Origin: Kribbella antibiotica
Lineage (GTDB): Bacteria > Actinomycetota > Actinomycetes > Propionibacteriales > Kribbellaceae
Assembly (NCBI RefSeq): GCF_004349055.1
Contig: NZ_SMKX01000080.1
Span: 1-37,607, forward strand
Direction: 5' to 3'
Length of the DNA: 37,607 nucleotides
The position numbers were made by a program, and so were the translations under genes. Numbering within the stretch: position 1 is the stretch's first letter; the number at the start of each line of letters is the position of its first letter. Shown here one piece after another: positions 1-7,984 of this stretch. The notes under the pieces are model-generated. The model saw nothing but the letters and a program-made list of their open reading frames with translations, did no database searches and was not told where the DNA came from.

Positions 1-110
1 CCCTCCACCTAGCCGGCGTCCCCCTCCCCACCCTCCACCCGGAGCTGGCAGCGTCCGGAACTGCGTTTACTTCGTTGCACTCACTTCGCTGAACCGGCAC
101 AGTCGCCCGT

Positions 111-929
111 ATGGCAGCCGGTGAGCCCCGAGACGGTACGGACCAAGGAACGATCGCCCGCGTGTACGACGAGCACGCGGCCGCGGAGTACGAGCGGCTG
201 GATCGCTCGCTGCTCCATCGAGCGGAGTTCGTTCTCACTGCCGAGCTGCTCGATGAGTTCGTGGCGCCGGGCGCCGAGGTCCTTGACGCAGGCTCTGGCC
301 CGGGCCGCTACGCCGAGTACCTGCTCGGCAAGGGCTGCCGGGTAGGCCTGACCGATTTATCGGTGGACTCGCTCCGGCTGTTCGAGCAACGGGTCGATCG
401 GCACCTGGCCGGCGGTGTGCTGTTCTGCAGGCAAGGCTCGGCGACGGACCTTGGGTGGTTGTCACCGGAGTCGTTTGACGCAGTCCTGTTGATGGGGCCG
501 CTGTACCACCTCGTAACCCTCGATGAGCGGCGCGCGGCGCTGCGGGAGGCCCGGCGCGTCCTCCGCCCCGGAGGTGTCCTCGTGGCCGCCTACGTCTCGC
601 CGTACAGGCCTCTGATGAAGGCGGTCGAGGAGGGTGCCCGGCACGAGGTCGAGCGTCTTCGCGCCGGCGGCCCGACGATGCATCTGGAAATGCAGCAGTA
701 CCGCGGTTGGCCCCGCGAGGCGCACGCGACGCTGGCCGAGGCCGGCTTCGAAGTCCTCCGGACGCGCAACCTGCAAGGATTCGCCGCGCTGATGGATCGG
801 GACACGATCGAGTCCCAGGATCCAGAAGGGTTCTTCGCGATGCTCCGGGCCACCTGCGAGCTGCCCGACCTGCTCGGGGCGACACTGCATTTTGTCTGCG
901 TCGCCCGCCGGCCTGACGAAGCTCTCTGA
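111..929 (+). CDS. class I SAM-dependent methyltransferase
   Basis: A 272-residue protein with the Rossmann methyltransferase fold. Motif I, VLDAGSGPG, is at about residues 57-65, followed by an acidic end of strand 2 and the post-motif sequence LMGPLYHL near residue 128, which resembles the GPLYHL stretch of ubiquinone/biotin-type (Methyltransf_11/25) enzymes. The C-terminal half (LRRVLRPGG-like ARRVLRPGG, then variable) should carry the substrate pocket, so the methyl acceptor cannot be named. The ATG start at 111 has no clear Shine-Dalgarno sequence. The gene stands alone, convergent with the ankyrin gene that ends 18 bases downstream. The family assignment is secure; the substrate is unknown. 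Confidence 0.85.
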   Translation: MAAGEPRDGTDQGTIARVYDEHAAAEYERLDRSLLHRAEFVLTAELLDEFVAPGAEVLDAGSGPGRYAEYLLGKGCRVGLTDLSVDSLRLFEQRVDRHLAGGVLFCRQGSATDLGWLSPESFDAVLLMGPLYHLVTLDERRAALREARRVLRPGGVLVAAYVSPYRPLMKAVEEGARHEVERLRAGGPTMHLEMQQYRGWPREAHATLAEAGFEVLRTRNLQGFAALMDRDTIESQDPEGFFAMLRATCELPDLLGATLHFVCVARRPDEAL

Positions 930-947
930 CTTGGGTCAATACCGCGA

Positions 948-1919
948 CTACTTCCACCAGTCGCGGGTGGCGATACGGATCCAGGCATCGGGTGGTCCGT
1001 CGAACGAGCGTTTGTCTTGAGGCTTGAGGCCAGTGACGGCGTAGCAGTAAGGCACTGCCTGGCCGTCGTAGAGGTAGTTGAGAAAGACGTCGCGCTCGTC
1101 GTCTTCGTCCTCGTCCGGTCCGCCACCGGGGTGGAGATCCCAGCCGAGTAGCTCGCCGTCGCGAGCGAGACTCCCCTGGTTGCCGCTCTTAGGGTTGGCG
1201 TACAGCGCGTAGCACGTCGTCCCCGCCGACAGTGCCTTGATCACACCGGGCATTTGTGCCCCGTAGAGCCATGGCTGGGTCAGAACGACCCCGCCCGGGA
1301 CCTCGGTGGCCCACATCGTCTGCTGGGCGTCGGCATCCTCCGGGTCCTCGCCGGCCGATGCCATCAGCTGCTCGGGATCATCTGTCAGCACCCGTGCATC
1401 CAATCGACGTACAGCCTCGGCCACGTCGATCCCCGCCACACAGGCCGTACTGAAACCGTCCAGATGTATCGGCCCGAAAAGATCACCCAGGCGCCGAGCC
1501 TCGGCGACCATCGCCGCCTCCTCCGGAGCCAGCGACCTCCCGCCGCCGAAAAGCTCAGGTTCGCTGGTGGACAGGGAAAGCCGGGCCGGCGACCAGCCCG
1601 ACATCATGTCCAGCCACGGATCCGCACCCGCCTCGACCAGTGCTCGAGCCGCGTCGAAGCGGCCGGCCGCAACGGCGGTCCACAACGCAGAACGTCCCCG
1701 CATCAACGCGTCGACATCATCGATCCGCCCGGCGAGCTCGGCGACCACGTCGACCCCACCCCGCGCAGCCGCCGCATGAAGCGGCGGCTCCCACCAGCCC
1801 TCACCCCCGGCCGGGTCAGCCCCCGCATCAAGCCGTGCCCGAACCTCCGCAAGATCCGGAAAACGGAGATACCAGTTCACCCCTGCCCAACCACTGTCAT
1901 CGCTCACCCGCAGGAGCAT
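948..1919 (-). CDS. ankyrin-repeat protein of unknown function
   Basis: About 323 residues. The N-terminal third holds two to three ankyrin-type repeats (for example PPLHAAAARGGVDVV and SALWTAVAAGRFDAARAL, then VEAGADP), which normally mediate protein contacts. The C-terminal half is acidic, with a DEDEDDERD stretch, and ends in an unrecognised conserved-looking domain (YLYDGQAVPYCYAV). The reading frame stays open further upstream to 2261, but that part overlaps the divergent gene at 2038 and looks like shadow coding. I chose the ATG at 1919 (MLLRVSDD). A GTG at 1907 is equally possible, since neither has a strong ribosome site. It is divergent from the next gene with about 118 bases between. 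No function can be assigned. Confidence 0.7.
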   Translation of the reverse strand: MLLRVSDDSGWAGVNWYLRFPDLAEVRARLDAGADPAGGEGWWEPPLHAAAARGGVDVVAELAGRIDDVDALMRGRSALWTAVAAGRFDAARALVEAGADPWLDMMSGWSPARLSLSTSEPELFGGGRSLAPEEAAMVAEARRLGDLFGPIHLDGFSTACVAGIDVAEAVRRLDARVLTDDPEQLMASAGEDPEDADAQQTMWATEVPGGVVLTQPWLYGAQMPGVIKALSAGTTCYALYANPKSGNQGSLARDGELLGWDLHPGGGPDEDEDDERDVFLNYLYDGQAVPYCYAVTGLKPQDKRSFDGPPDAWIRIATRDWWK

Positions 1920-2037
1920 CGCAGCCAGCACCGACAGCCACCACCCTTTCACCGATGGGCCGGCGCAGATTGCACGTTGCTGCAGTGCGCGGTGAAAACG
2001 AGTGGTGCGGCCGACTCGGGAGGTCCACGCTGGTGGC

Positions 2038-2562
2038 ATGCATCTGACCTTTGCGCACGACCCGCGCGGCGGTGAGTCCGTCACGCTGATTCGGCGGGTG
2101 GACGGCGCAGAGTTCAAGCTGTTCTCGTACTCGCGGAAGCATCGGGTGCCGCATGATCTCGCGCATGCCGTCACTGAACGCGAGCTCGGAATGCGGGACG
2201 GAATCTTCGGCTGTATCGCGGCGGGTGCGGTCTTCGGCAGCATGGAGCAGACCGCCGGCAAGAAGCGTCATGACGCCAAGGTGCGCAGCCAGCGGATTCT
2301 GAAGGCGCCGAACAGCATCGGGATGAGTGAGGCGCTCTCGAGCGTCATCCATGAAGCGGTCGAGAAGGACCTGCCGGCGCCGTACGCCGAGTTGCGCGAA
2401 ATGTGGGGTGTCAGCCGGGCTGATCCCTGTCCGTATCTCGATGAGGAGATCGAGCGCGCCACCGAAACCCTGCGCGAACTGTGTCAGCTCTGGGAATCGA
2501 GCTCTGATCCGCTCGTCTTTCCGTGGCCGAAGCCGTTCATCTGCACCATCGAGCAACGGTGA
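2038..2562 (+). CDS. conserved hypothetical protein
   Basis: 174 residues, soluble, with no signal peptide or membrane segment. I do not recognise a named domain. A HDLAHAVTERELG stretch near residue 40, followed by a short glycine/alanine-rich hydrophobic segment, looks like a conserved motif, and the C-terminus is amphipathic and rich in Glu (EEIERATETLRELCQLW). The ATG at 2038 is preferred because GGGAGGT lies at 2018-2024, although its 13-base spacing is long; in-frame upstream codons from 2002 read poorly as protein. It is a single gene divergent from the ankyrin protein. No role is proposed. Confidence 0.6.
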   Translation: MHLTFAHDPRGGESVTLIRRVDGAEFKLFSYSRKHRVPHDLAHAVTERELGMRDGIFGCIAAGAVFGSMEQTAGKKRHDAKVRSQRILKAPNSIGMSEALSSVIHEAVEKDLPAPYAELREMWGVSRADPCPYLDEEIERATETLRELCQLWESSSDPLVFPWPKPFICTIEQR

Positions 2563-2895
2563 GCCAACTCGCAGTCCCGTGAGTGGTGGTGCGAACGTGC
2601 CCCACTGACCAAGCGCCTCCAAAGCCGCTCGCCGGGTGGAGATTGAGTGTGGTGGAACGGCTGCTGCCGAGGTTGGTCAATGCGGGCGGTTCGCGGAGGC
2701 GTGATTGCGGATCACCGGCCCATCACAACTGGTGGTCGGCGGTTGGCTGCACGGTGGGGCACGCACAGTGTGCCGCTTGTGATGGCGTGGCGGTCCGTCC
2801 CACGTAGTTCCGCCGGGCTTCGAGCACCACGGCGGGTCTGACCGCGTCTACGCGGGAATCACCGTCCGCCAAGCACAGTGAGCACGGCTAAAGCC
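2563..2895. other. intergenic, no gene supported
   Basis: About 330 bases between two convergent genes. Short open frames on the plus strand are Trp/Arg/Ser-rich and look non-coding. The only local structure seen is a small GC hairpin, CCGCG-TCTA-CGCGG, at 2843-2856 followed by GAATCACC. It resembles one type I-E CRISPR repeat, but there is no second copy at the expected spacing. The hairpin could act as part of a terminator for either flanking gene. Confidence 0.4.
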
Positions 2896-3933
2896 CTACG
2901 GGTGGGCGGCCCAGAACGACTCGAGTTCGTCGTTCAGCGGCTTGCCCGCCTGCATGGGTAGCGAGTGCGTCGTCTTCGGCCACACTTTGACCTGCACATC
3001 CGGGATCAGCTTCGCCTTGTCGGCCGCGCTGCCGCCCGCCAGCGACTTGTCGGGGGCCAATGCCACGTAGACCGGCATCGGCAACGCCTTCAGCTCGGCG
3101 TCGGTCAACGGCGTCGGCATGGGCAGGCTTCCCGCTGAGTAGTGCTCGGCACCCGCCGCGATCATCCGGGCCATCGGGTCGTTCGGATCGACCTCCTCGT
3201 CCTCGACCCCGCCGATCTTGTTCAGCGCGTGGTCACGCCACGACTTCGGGATCCCCGGCAGGGAGGCGAGCGCGGTCCAGCCGTAGATCCAGGCCGGGAC
3301 CCTTCCCAGCGTCATGATCGGCTCCAGCACGGTGAGGCTGGCGAGACGTTCGGGATACCGCACGGCCACGGCAGTCGCGAGCCCGCCGCCTTGCGAGTGC
3401 CCGACCAGGTGCACCTTGTCGAGCTTCAGTGCGGTCAGCGCCTCGTCGACCCAGCGTGTGTTGTCGTCCATGTCGCGCAAGGGGATCGTCTGCTGCGACA
3501 GCCCGCTGTCGCCGATCGCGTCGAAGGCGTACACCGTGCGATGCGCAGCGAAGTCGGGCAGGTTGACGCCCCACATCGGCACTCCGCTGGACCGACCGGG
3601 CAGCAGTACGACCGGTACGTCGTCGACCGCGTTGTCGTTGACCCAGACGTAGGTGCGCACCGTTCCGAACGTCGTCGTGACGTCGCGTGTGGCCGTGGGC
3701 GCGGGCATCGTCTTCATCGCCGCGTCGTAGGCCGAGACATAGGCCGCACGCCCCTCAGGAGTGCGGAAATGCCCGAGCGTGGGTCCACTCATGAACAACA
3801 TCGCCACCAATCCGCTCGTGGACAGCACCGCGACGATGACCAGCAGAACGATGGGCCAACGACGCCGCTTCTTCCGCTTCTTCGTTTCGGCCGGCGCGTC
3901 CTTCGTTTCGGCCGGCGAAGTGTCCGTGCTCAT
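2896..3933 (-). CDS. membrane-anchored alpha/beta hydrolase
   Basis: 345 residues. The N-terminus is cytoplasmic and very basic (KKRKKRRR after two AETK repeats), followed by one transmembrane segment at about 27-47, so the catalytic domain should sit outside the cell. The nucleophile elbow GHSQGGG is at about 178-184 (Ser180), an Asp follows in the cap region, and a C-terminal His lies in KTTHSLPM. The domain order is typical of alpha/beta hydrolase fold esterases or lipases. I prefer the ATG at 3933 because ACAGGA sits 8 bases upstream; another ATG lies at 3942. The gene is divergent from a TetR gene, with a dyad in the 88 bases between them, so it is probably the regulator's target. The substrate is unknown. 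Confidence 0.82.
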   Translation of the reverse strand: MSTDTSPAETKDAPAETKKRKKRRRWPIVLLVIVAVLSTSGLVAMLFMSGPTLGHFRTPEGRAAYVSAYDAAMKTMPAPTATRDVTTTFGTVRTYVWVNDNAVDDVPVVLLPGRSSGVPMWGVNLPDFAAHRTVYAFDAIGDSGLSQQTIPLRDMDDNTRWVDEALTALKLDKVHLVGHSQGGGLATAVAVRYPERLASLTVLEPIMTLGRVPAWIYGWTALASLPGIPKSWRDHALNKIGGVEDEEVDPNDPMARMIAAGAEHYSAGSLPMPTPLTDAELKALPMPVYVALAPDKSLAGGSAADKAKLIPDVQVKVWPKTTHSLPMQAGKPLNDELESFWAAHP

Positions 3934-3970
3934 GGCTGTCATCCTGTCGACGGTTTCTTTGCAATACGTT

Positions 3971-3994
3971 TATACTGCATCAGGTTACAGTATG
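3971..3994. promoter_or_regulatory. candidate TetR operator, dyad ATACTG-N10-CAGTAT
   Basis: An exact inverted repeat, ATACTG at 3972-3977 and CAGTAT at 3988-3993, lies between the divergent hydrolase and TetR genes. TetR-family regulators usually bind such dyads in their own divergent promoter. It sits 39 bases upstream of the hydrolase start and 28 bases upstream of the tetR start, so binding could block both promoters. Confidence 0.6.
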
Positions 3995-4009
3995 GCCGTA
4001 CCGGATAGA

Positions 4010-4015
4010 TAGACT
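4010..4015 (+). promoter_or_regulatory. possible -10 element (TAGACT) of tetR, leaderless start
   Basis: TAGACT fits the TAnnnT -10 pattern and ends 6 bases before the ATG at 4022, so transcription would begin at or next to the start codon. No Shine-Dalgarno sequence precedes this ATG, which agrees with a leaderless mRNA, a common form in actinobacteria. No convincing -35 element was found. Confidence 0.35.
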
Positions 4016-4021
4016 CACACC

Positions 4022-4588
4022 ATGCCCAAGATCGTCGACCACGAGCTGCGCCGGTCCGAGATCGTCCGCGCGCTGTGGCAGGTGATCGCCCTGCACGGCA
4101 TCGAAGGGGTCAGCCTGCGCGTGGTCGCGCAAGCCGCGGGAGTGTCGATCGGCCGGATCCAGCACTACTTCGACAGCCGGGAGACGCTCGTACTGGCCGG
4201 TCTCGACCGGCTTGTCGCGCAGGCCGTCGCCGCGTACGACGCCACGGTGGACGCCCCGGCGCGCGACCGGCTGCTGCACGTGCTGGTCCAGCAGGTGCCG
4301 CGCACCGTGGCGGGGCGGATCGGTGTGGCGGTCTGGTACGCGTACCTCGCCGCCGCGATCACCGATCCCCGGATCCGCGAGGTCCTCGCCGAGGCGCTGC
4401 GGGTCGGCGAGGCCGAGTGCGCCGCGCACGTACGGGCGATGCGCGGCATCAGCGAGGTGGATGCCGTGGTCGCCGCGCGACGGTTGCTCGCCCTCTCCGA
4501 CGGCCTCACCCTGCGGGTGCTGGTGGGCGGCCTCGACGCCGACCACGCGATCGCCGTCCTGCATGCCGAAGTGGACGCCATCGAATAG
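4022..4588 (+). CDS. TetR-family transcriptional regulator
   Basis: 188 residues, a usual size for the family. The N-terminal helix-turn-helix covers about residues 28-50 (GVSLRVVAQAAGVSIGRIQHYF), ending in the classic HYF motif. The rest is an alpha-helical ligand-binding and dimer domain like that of BetI/TetR_C_6-type regulators (VWYAYLAAAITDPRIREVL). It is divergent from the membrane-anchored hydrolase with a shared dyad, so it probably represses itself and that hydrolase in response to an unknown small molecule. It is followed 77 bases later by the nitroreductase-like gene on the same strand, which could be co-transcribed. Confidence 0.88.
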   Translation: MPKIVDHELRRSEIVRALWQVIALHGIEGVSLRVVAQAAGVSIGRIQHYFDSRETLVLAGLDRLVAQAVAAYDATVDAPARDRLLHVLVQQVPRTVAGRIGVAVWYAYLAAAITDPRIREVLAEALRVGEAECAAHVRAMRGISEVDAVVAARRLLALSDGLTLRVLVGGLDADHAIAVLHAEVDAIE

Positions 4589-4665
4589 CTCGGGTCACCA
4601 GGATTGGTGCAGACCTGCCAGCCGTTTGCGTTCTTCCTACGCCTGCGCCGGGCTAGGTGCGTGGC

Positions 4666-5145
4666 ATGGGCATGCTGACACCGCTGGCGATCAAGATCGG
4701 TTCGCTGACCTGGATGCCGAGGCTGCTGCCGCAGATCACCTGGCTGGACAAGCTGATCCAGCGGATCACCCGCGGCCACTGGTCGATCCTGCGGATCGCC
4801 GGGTTGCCGAACCTGATGCTCACCGTCGTCGGCCGCAAATCCGGGGTGCCCCACTCGACCCCGCTGCTCTGTGTGCCCTACCGCAACGGCCAACTCATCG
4901 CCGGCTCCAACTTCGGTGGCCCGAAAGCACCTGTCTGGGTAGTGAACGTGCGCGCCGCCGACCGGGTGACCGTGGCGGTCGGTCCCGAGCAGCACGAGGC
5001 GACCGCGCGGGAGATCACCGGCGAGGAGCGGGAAGCCGTCTGGCAGCACATGCTCAAGACCTGGCCGAACTACGCCCGGTACGCCGCCCGCACGGACCGC
5101 ACCATCCCGGTGTTCTTCCTGGAGCCGATCAAGGCTTCGGCATGA
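4666..5145 (+). CDS. deazaflavin (F420)-dependent nitroreductase-family protein
   Basis: 159 residues, matching the small split-barrel Ddn/PF04075 family. The signature VGRKSGVPHSTPLL (about 55-68), then LIAGSNFGGPKAPVWVVNVRA, is the usual F420 phosphate and deazaflavin contact region; members reduce quinones or nitro compounds with F420H2, a coenzyme used by actinobacteria. I chose the ATG at 4666, with AGGT 7 bases upstream; a GTG at 4657 and an ATG at 4672 are alternatives. The 3' end overlaps the convergent small membrane gene by 17 bases. The family is clear; the actual electron acceptor is not. Confidence 0.85.
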   Translation: MGMLTPLAIKIGSLTWMPRLLPQITWLDKLIQRITRGHWSILRIAGLPNLMLTVVGRKSGVPHSTPLLCVPYRNGQLIAGSNFGGPKAPVWVVNVRAADRVTVAVGPEQHEATAREITGEEREAVWQHMLKTWPNYARYAARTDRTIPVFFLEPIKASA

Positions 5146-5386
5146 CTCGCCGGAGCAGCAGCAGGGCGAAGAGCCCCAGCGTGACCGATGTCAGCAAGCC
5201 CCACCAGAACCCGGTGACCACGAAGTAGACGCTGACGAGGATCCACTCGACCAGCTGCGTGCGCAGTACAGGCCGATAGTGCGCGCGCACATCCGGGCGG
5301 GGATCGGCGGTGTAGCCGCCCAGTCGGTTGATCCGGAGGACCATCAGCACGCGGGCAATCCAGCCGGCAACGAAGACTGCAACCAA
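5129..5386 (-). CDS. small membrane protein, unknown
   Basis: 85 residues with two hydrophobic stretches: residues 1-18 (an N-terminal segment ending in RVLMVLR) and about 48-74 (WILVSVYFVVTGFWWGLL, then VTLGLFALLLL), with a short Arg-rich tail. The start is probably TTG at 5386, right after the stop of the DUF402 gene, which suggests one transcript with it. It overlaps the convergent nitroreductase-like gene by 17 bases. I do not recognise the family. Confidence 0.5.
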   Translation of the reverse strand: MVAVFVAGWIARVLMVLRINRLGGYTADPRPDVRAHYRPVLRTQLVEWILVSVYFVVTGFWWGLLTSVTLGLFALLLLRRVMPKP

Positions 5387-5391
5387 CGCGG

Positions 5392-6042
5392 CTAGCTAGG
5401 CGGGTTGCCCCACCCCGTCGGTAGCTCCGGTGGCAACCAGGTGGGATCGGGGGCGAAGTCGCAGTAGGTCCCGTCGAAGGGAAACTTGCCCGCCTCGGCC
5501 AAGGCGATGACACGAAGCCCTTCGGCGCGGGCGGCAACTGCCTCCGCAGCGGTCCAGTACCCCGGGGCGTCGGTGAAAGTCGCGAAGTCGTCTTCGTCCT
5601 TCCAGGACCAGGTCCGGTCGAGGTTGACGACGACGTCGAGGCCCAGGTCCGCGACATCGATGCCGCCGCTCCAGCGCGGTCCCCGAATCTCCAGGTTGAC
5701 GTACCAGCCGGTGAAAAGGCCTGCCTCGAAGAACCACCACAACGAGTGCTCGGCGCCCGCCAGATTCCAGATCAGCACGCTGCTGTTCTTCCACCGGTCT
5801 GCGACCAGTGCACGCGTTGCGACGACGTCGATCGGCTCCTCGCGGGTCGCCCGTCCCTGATCATCAGCGCGGTGCCCGAATCCCGAACCCGCCGGCACCC
5901 ACAACAGCAGGCCGTCCTCGTCATCGCGTACGACGCGGGTGGCCTGCACCCACGTCACGACGGCGCCTCGCCGCGACCGCCGCAGTACGACATCGCCGCG
6001 GTTGTAGAACCTGTCCTGGCGGCCCAACGCGTCAGTCATCAC
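5392..6042 (-). CDS. DUF402-domain protein (Ntdp-like fold)
   Basis: 216 residues. The central region HSLWWFFEAGLFTGWYVNLE, then DVADLGLDVVVNLDRTWSWKDEDDF, is characteristic of DUF402. These acidic residues bind divalent metal in family members that hydrolyse nucleoside di/triphosphates or, in FomD, a CMP-linked phosphonate. The N-terminal part (YNRGDVVLRR, then ATRVVRDDEDGLLLWVPAGS) fits the beta-barrel half. Two Met codons open the frame. It lies 5 bases upstream of the small membrane gene on the same strand. The substrate is unknown here. Confidence 0.82.
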   Translation of the reverse strand: MMTDALGRQDRFYNRGDVVLRRSRRGAVVTWVQATRVVRDDEDGLLLWVPAGSGFGHRADDQGRATREEPIDVVATRALVADRWKNSSVLIWNLAGAEHSLWWFFEAGLFTGWYVNLEIRGPRWSGGIDVADLGLDVVVNLDRTWSWKDEDDFATFTDAPGYWTAAEAVAARAEGLRVIALAEAGKFPFDGTYCDFAPDPTWLPPELPTGWGNPPS

Positions 6043-6055
6043 TAGATCTTGCCAC

Positions 6056-7393
6056 TCAGCTGCCGAGGAGCGGGCCCATCAAGCGAGCGATCTGACTGTT
6101 GTGGCGGGTGAGGCGTTCTTCGGCGTCGGCCAGCGTCATCGCGCGGAGGCCGGCGTTGATGCCTAGCCAGCGGAACGGCTCGGGTTCCCAGTTACGCGAC
6201 TGATGGCCGACCCACGGCAGGCGGGTCAGGGCGGTGTCGCGGCGGAGGATGAGGTCGGTGAGCGTCCGGCCGGCGAGGTTCGTCGTACTGACTCCGTCGC
6301 CGACGTAGCCGCCTGCCCACGCGAGCCCGTTCGCCAGCCCGACCGACGCGCACCAGTCTCGCGGTACGCCGAGCGCGCCGCCCCAGGCGTGGGTGAAGCG
6401 CACATCGTCCAGCGCAAAAAGATCCCGCAACGTCGCCTGGAGCTTCGCGAACACCCGCGGCTCCTCGTCGTACGACGGGCGCACGCGCGAACGGAAGTGG
6501 TACGGCGCCCCACGCCCGCCGAACACCAACCGCCCATCCGCCGTCCGCTGCCCGTAGATGATCAGATGCCGGTGATCACTGAACGAAGGCCGGTCCGCCA
6601 ATCCGATCCGATCCCACGTCGCATCGCTCAACGGCTCAGTCGCAACCACCAACGAGTACACCGGCGCAACCGCCCGCCCCGGCGTGAATCCCTCAGTCGC
6701 CCGTACGACGACCTCCGCCCGCACCACGCCGTACGGGGTGATCGCTCGGCCGACCTCGACAGAGCTGACCGGCGTGCTTTCGTGGATGGTTACGCCCCGT
6801 CTCTCGACCACCGCGGCCAAGCCCCGCACGAGTTTTCCGGGATGGATCACCGCACAATGCGGCGTGAACGTTGCCCCCAGCACCTTTGTTGCGCGGACGT
6901 CGGTCTCCACCTCGGAACGCGAAAGGAACCGCAGATCCCCCGGCCCCCACTCGTGGGCCTCGGCCACCTCGGCGCGGGCGCGTGCCAACTGCGCGGCTGA
7001 GCGAGCCAGCACGATCGTGCCGCCCTTGTGGTAATCGCAATCGATCCCCTCGGCCGCCGCCACCAGACCGACCTCGTTCACCGAGGCCTGCATCGCCCGA
7101 TGCATCTCAATGGCCGCCGACCGACTCGATCCCGGCAAGGCGGCCAGCTTCCGCGCCGAAGCGGGGAACAGCGCCGAGCACCAACCACCGTTGCGCCCCG
7201 ACGCACCGAACCCGACGGTTTCCTTCTCCAGTACGACGATCCGCAGCGTCGGATCCGCCTTCGCCAAGTAATACGCCGTCCACAACCCGGTGTATCCCGC
7301 GCCGACGATCACCACATCGGCGTCCCTGTCCCCGCCTAACGGGGGTCGGGACGCTAGCGGCTCAGAGCTCCAGAGGTTCAGCGGACGCCCCAT
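6056..7393 (-). CDS. FAD-dependent amine oxidoreductase (DAO/PuuB-like), paralogue 1
   Basis: 445 residues of the D-amino-acid-oxidase-like (DAO) family. The dinucleotide-binding motif VVIVGAGYTG is at about 27-36, an acidic end of strand 2 at Glu56, and the SGRNGG motif at 65-70, as in gamma-glutamylputrescine oxidase PuuB. A late FAD contact is GYVGDGVSTTNLAGR. The ATG at 7393 lies inside the 3' end of lrp (16-base overlap), so the two are translationally coupled. The frame is open further upstream, but that is lrp shadow. The context of an Lrp regulator and PotDABC makes a polyamine or gamma-glutamyl-polyamine substrate likely; that is inference. A second copy lies at 12014-13384. Confidence 0.85.
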   Translation of the reverse strand: MGRPLNLWSSEPLASRPPLGGDRDADVVIVGAGYTGLWTAYYLAKADPTLRIVVLEKETVGFGASGRNGGWCSALFPASARKLAALPGSSRSAAIEMHRAMQASVNEVGLVAAAEGIDCDYHKGGTIVLARSAAQLARARAEVAEAHEWGPGDLRFLSRSEVETDVRATKVLGATFTPHCAVIHPGKLVRGLAAVVERRGVTIHESTPVSSVEVGRAITPYGVVRAEVVVRATEGFTPGRAVAPVYSLVVATEPLSDATWDRIGLADRPSFSDHRHLIIYGQRTADGRLVFGGRGAPYHFRSRVRPSYDEEPRVFAKLQATLRDLFALDDVRFTHAWGGALGVPRDWCASVGLANGLAWAGGYVGDGVSTTNLAGRTLTDLILRRDTALTRLPWVGHQSRNWEPEPFRWLGINAGLRAMTLADAEERLTRHNSQIARLMGPLLGS

Positions 7394-7878
7394 GAGTACG
7401 TCTGCTTGACGAGCTTCAGGTACACGAACGACTCTGTGCTCTTCACGCCCTCGATCTGCCGCACGCGCTCCGACAGCACCTGCAGCAGGTGCTCGTCGCT
7501 CTCGCACAACACCTCGATCAGCAGATCGAAGGAGCCGGCGGTGATGACGACGTACTCGACCTCGTCCATCGCCGCCAGCTGATCCGCGATCGGCTCGAGC
7601 GCACCCTCCGCCTTGATGCCGATCATCGCTTGCCGGTCGAAGCCGAGCTCGAGCGGATCGGTGACGGCGACCACCTGCATCACGCCGGCGTCGGTCAGCC
7701 GCTGGACCCGCTGCCGGACAGCGGCTTCGGACAGACCGACGGCTTTCCCGATCGCGGCGTACGAGCGCCGTCCGTCGACCTGGAGCTGTTCGATGATCGC
7801 TTTGGAGGTCTCGTCGAGCAGACCTTGGTTCTTCTCGGGGTGCCCCGTTCGTACTGCCACGCGCCTGATCCTACCCAT
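7378..7878 (-). CDS. Lrp/AsnC-family regulator of the polyamine locus
   Basis: 166 residues. The winged helix-turn-helix is at about 38-60 (RSYAAIGKAVGLSEAAVRQRV), followed by the RAM/AsnC effector domain (GVMQVVAVTDPLELGFDRQAMIGI, then VITAGSFDLLIEVLCESDEHLL). Lrp-type proteins form octamers and sense small amines or amino acids. It is divergent from the potD-like gene and overlaps the oxidase behind it. A long palindrome stands 31 bases upstream. Likely role: ligand-responsive control of polyamine uptake and oxidation plus autoregulation. The ATG at 7878 lacks a clear ribosome site; GTG at 7857 is an alternative start, which would trim seven residues. Confidence 0.88.
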   Translation of the reverse strand: MGRIRRVAVRTGHPEKNQGLLDETSKAIIEQLQVDGRRSYAAIGKAVGLSEAAVRQRVQRLTDAGVMQVVAVTDPLELGFDRQAMIGIKAEGALEPIADQLAAMDEVEYVVITAGSFDLLIEVLCESDEHLLQVLSERVRQIEGVKSTESFVYLKLVKQTYSWGVR

Positions 7879-7908
7879 CGAAGCGGAATTCGTTGTGAAA
7901 ATCTGAGT

Positions 7909-7938
7909 TTGCTACGGAATCCCTTGTCTCCGTCGCAA
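7909..7938. promoter_or_regulatory. candidate Lrp operator, 10-bp arms with N10 spacer
   Basis: TTGCTACGGA at 7909-7918 and TCCGTCGCAA at 7929-7938 form an inverted repeat with one mismatch in ten. It is centred between the divergent lrp and potD-like genes. Arm length and spacing suit a dimeric winged-helix regulator. A weak promoter for potD (TTGTCT at 7924-7929, CATTAT at 7947-7952, 17 bases apart) would overlap the right arm, so bound Lrp could block it. Confidence 0.6.
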
Positions 7939-7971
7939 TGTTTTGACATTATCCACCGCGAAAGCCCCTGT

Positions 7972-7980
7972 AAAGGAGGT
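7972..7980 (+). promoter_or_regulatory. strong ribosome binding site fixing the potD GTG start
   Basis: AAAGGAGGT, a near-perfect anti-16S match, ends 4 bases before GTG at 7985. It decides this start over the more upstream TTG at 7943 in the same frame, which would also place the signal peptide's twin-arginine too far from the N-terminus. Confidence 0.8.
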
Positions 7981-7984
7981 TGGT

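Noticed and set aside
2840..2863. Single type I-E-like CRISPR repeat (CCGCG-TCTA-CGCGG then GAATCACC)
   Set aside because: No second copy about 61 bases either side and no cas genes; a short GC hairpin is likely by chance at this base composition.
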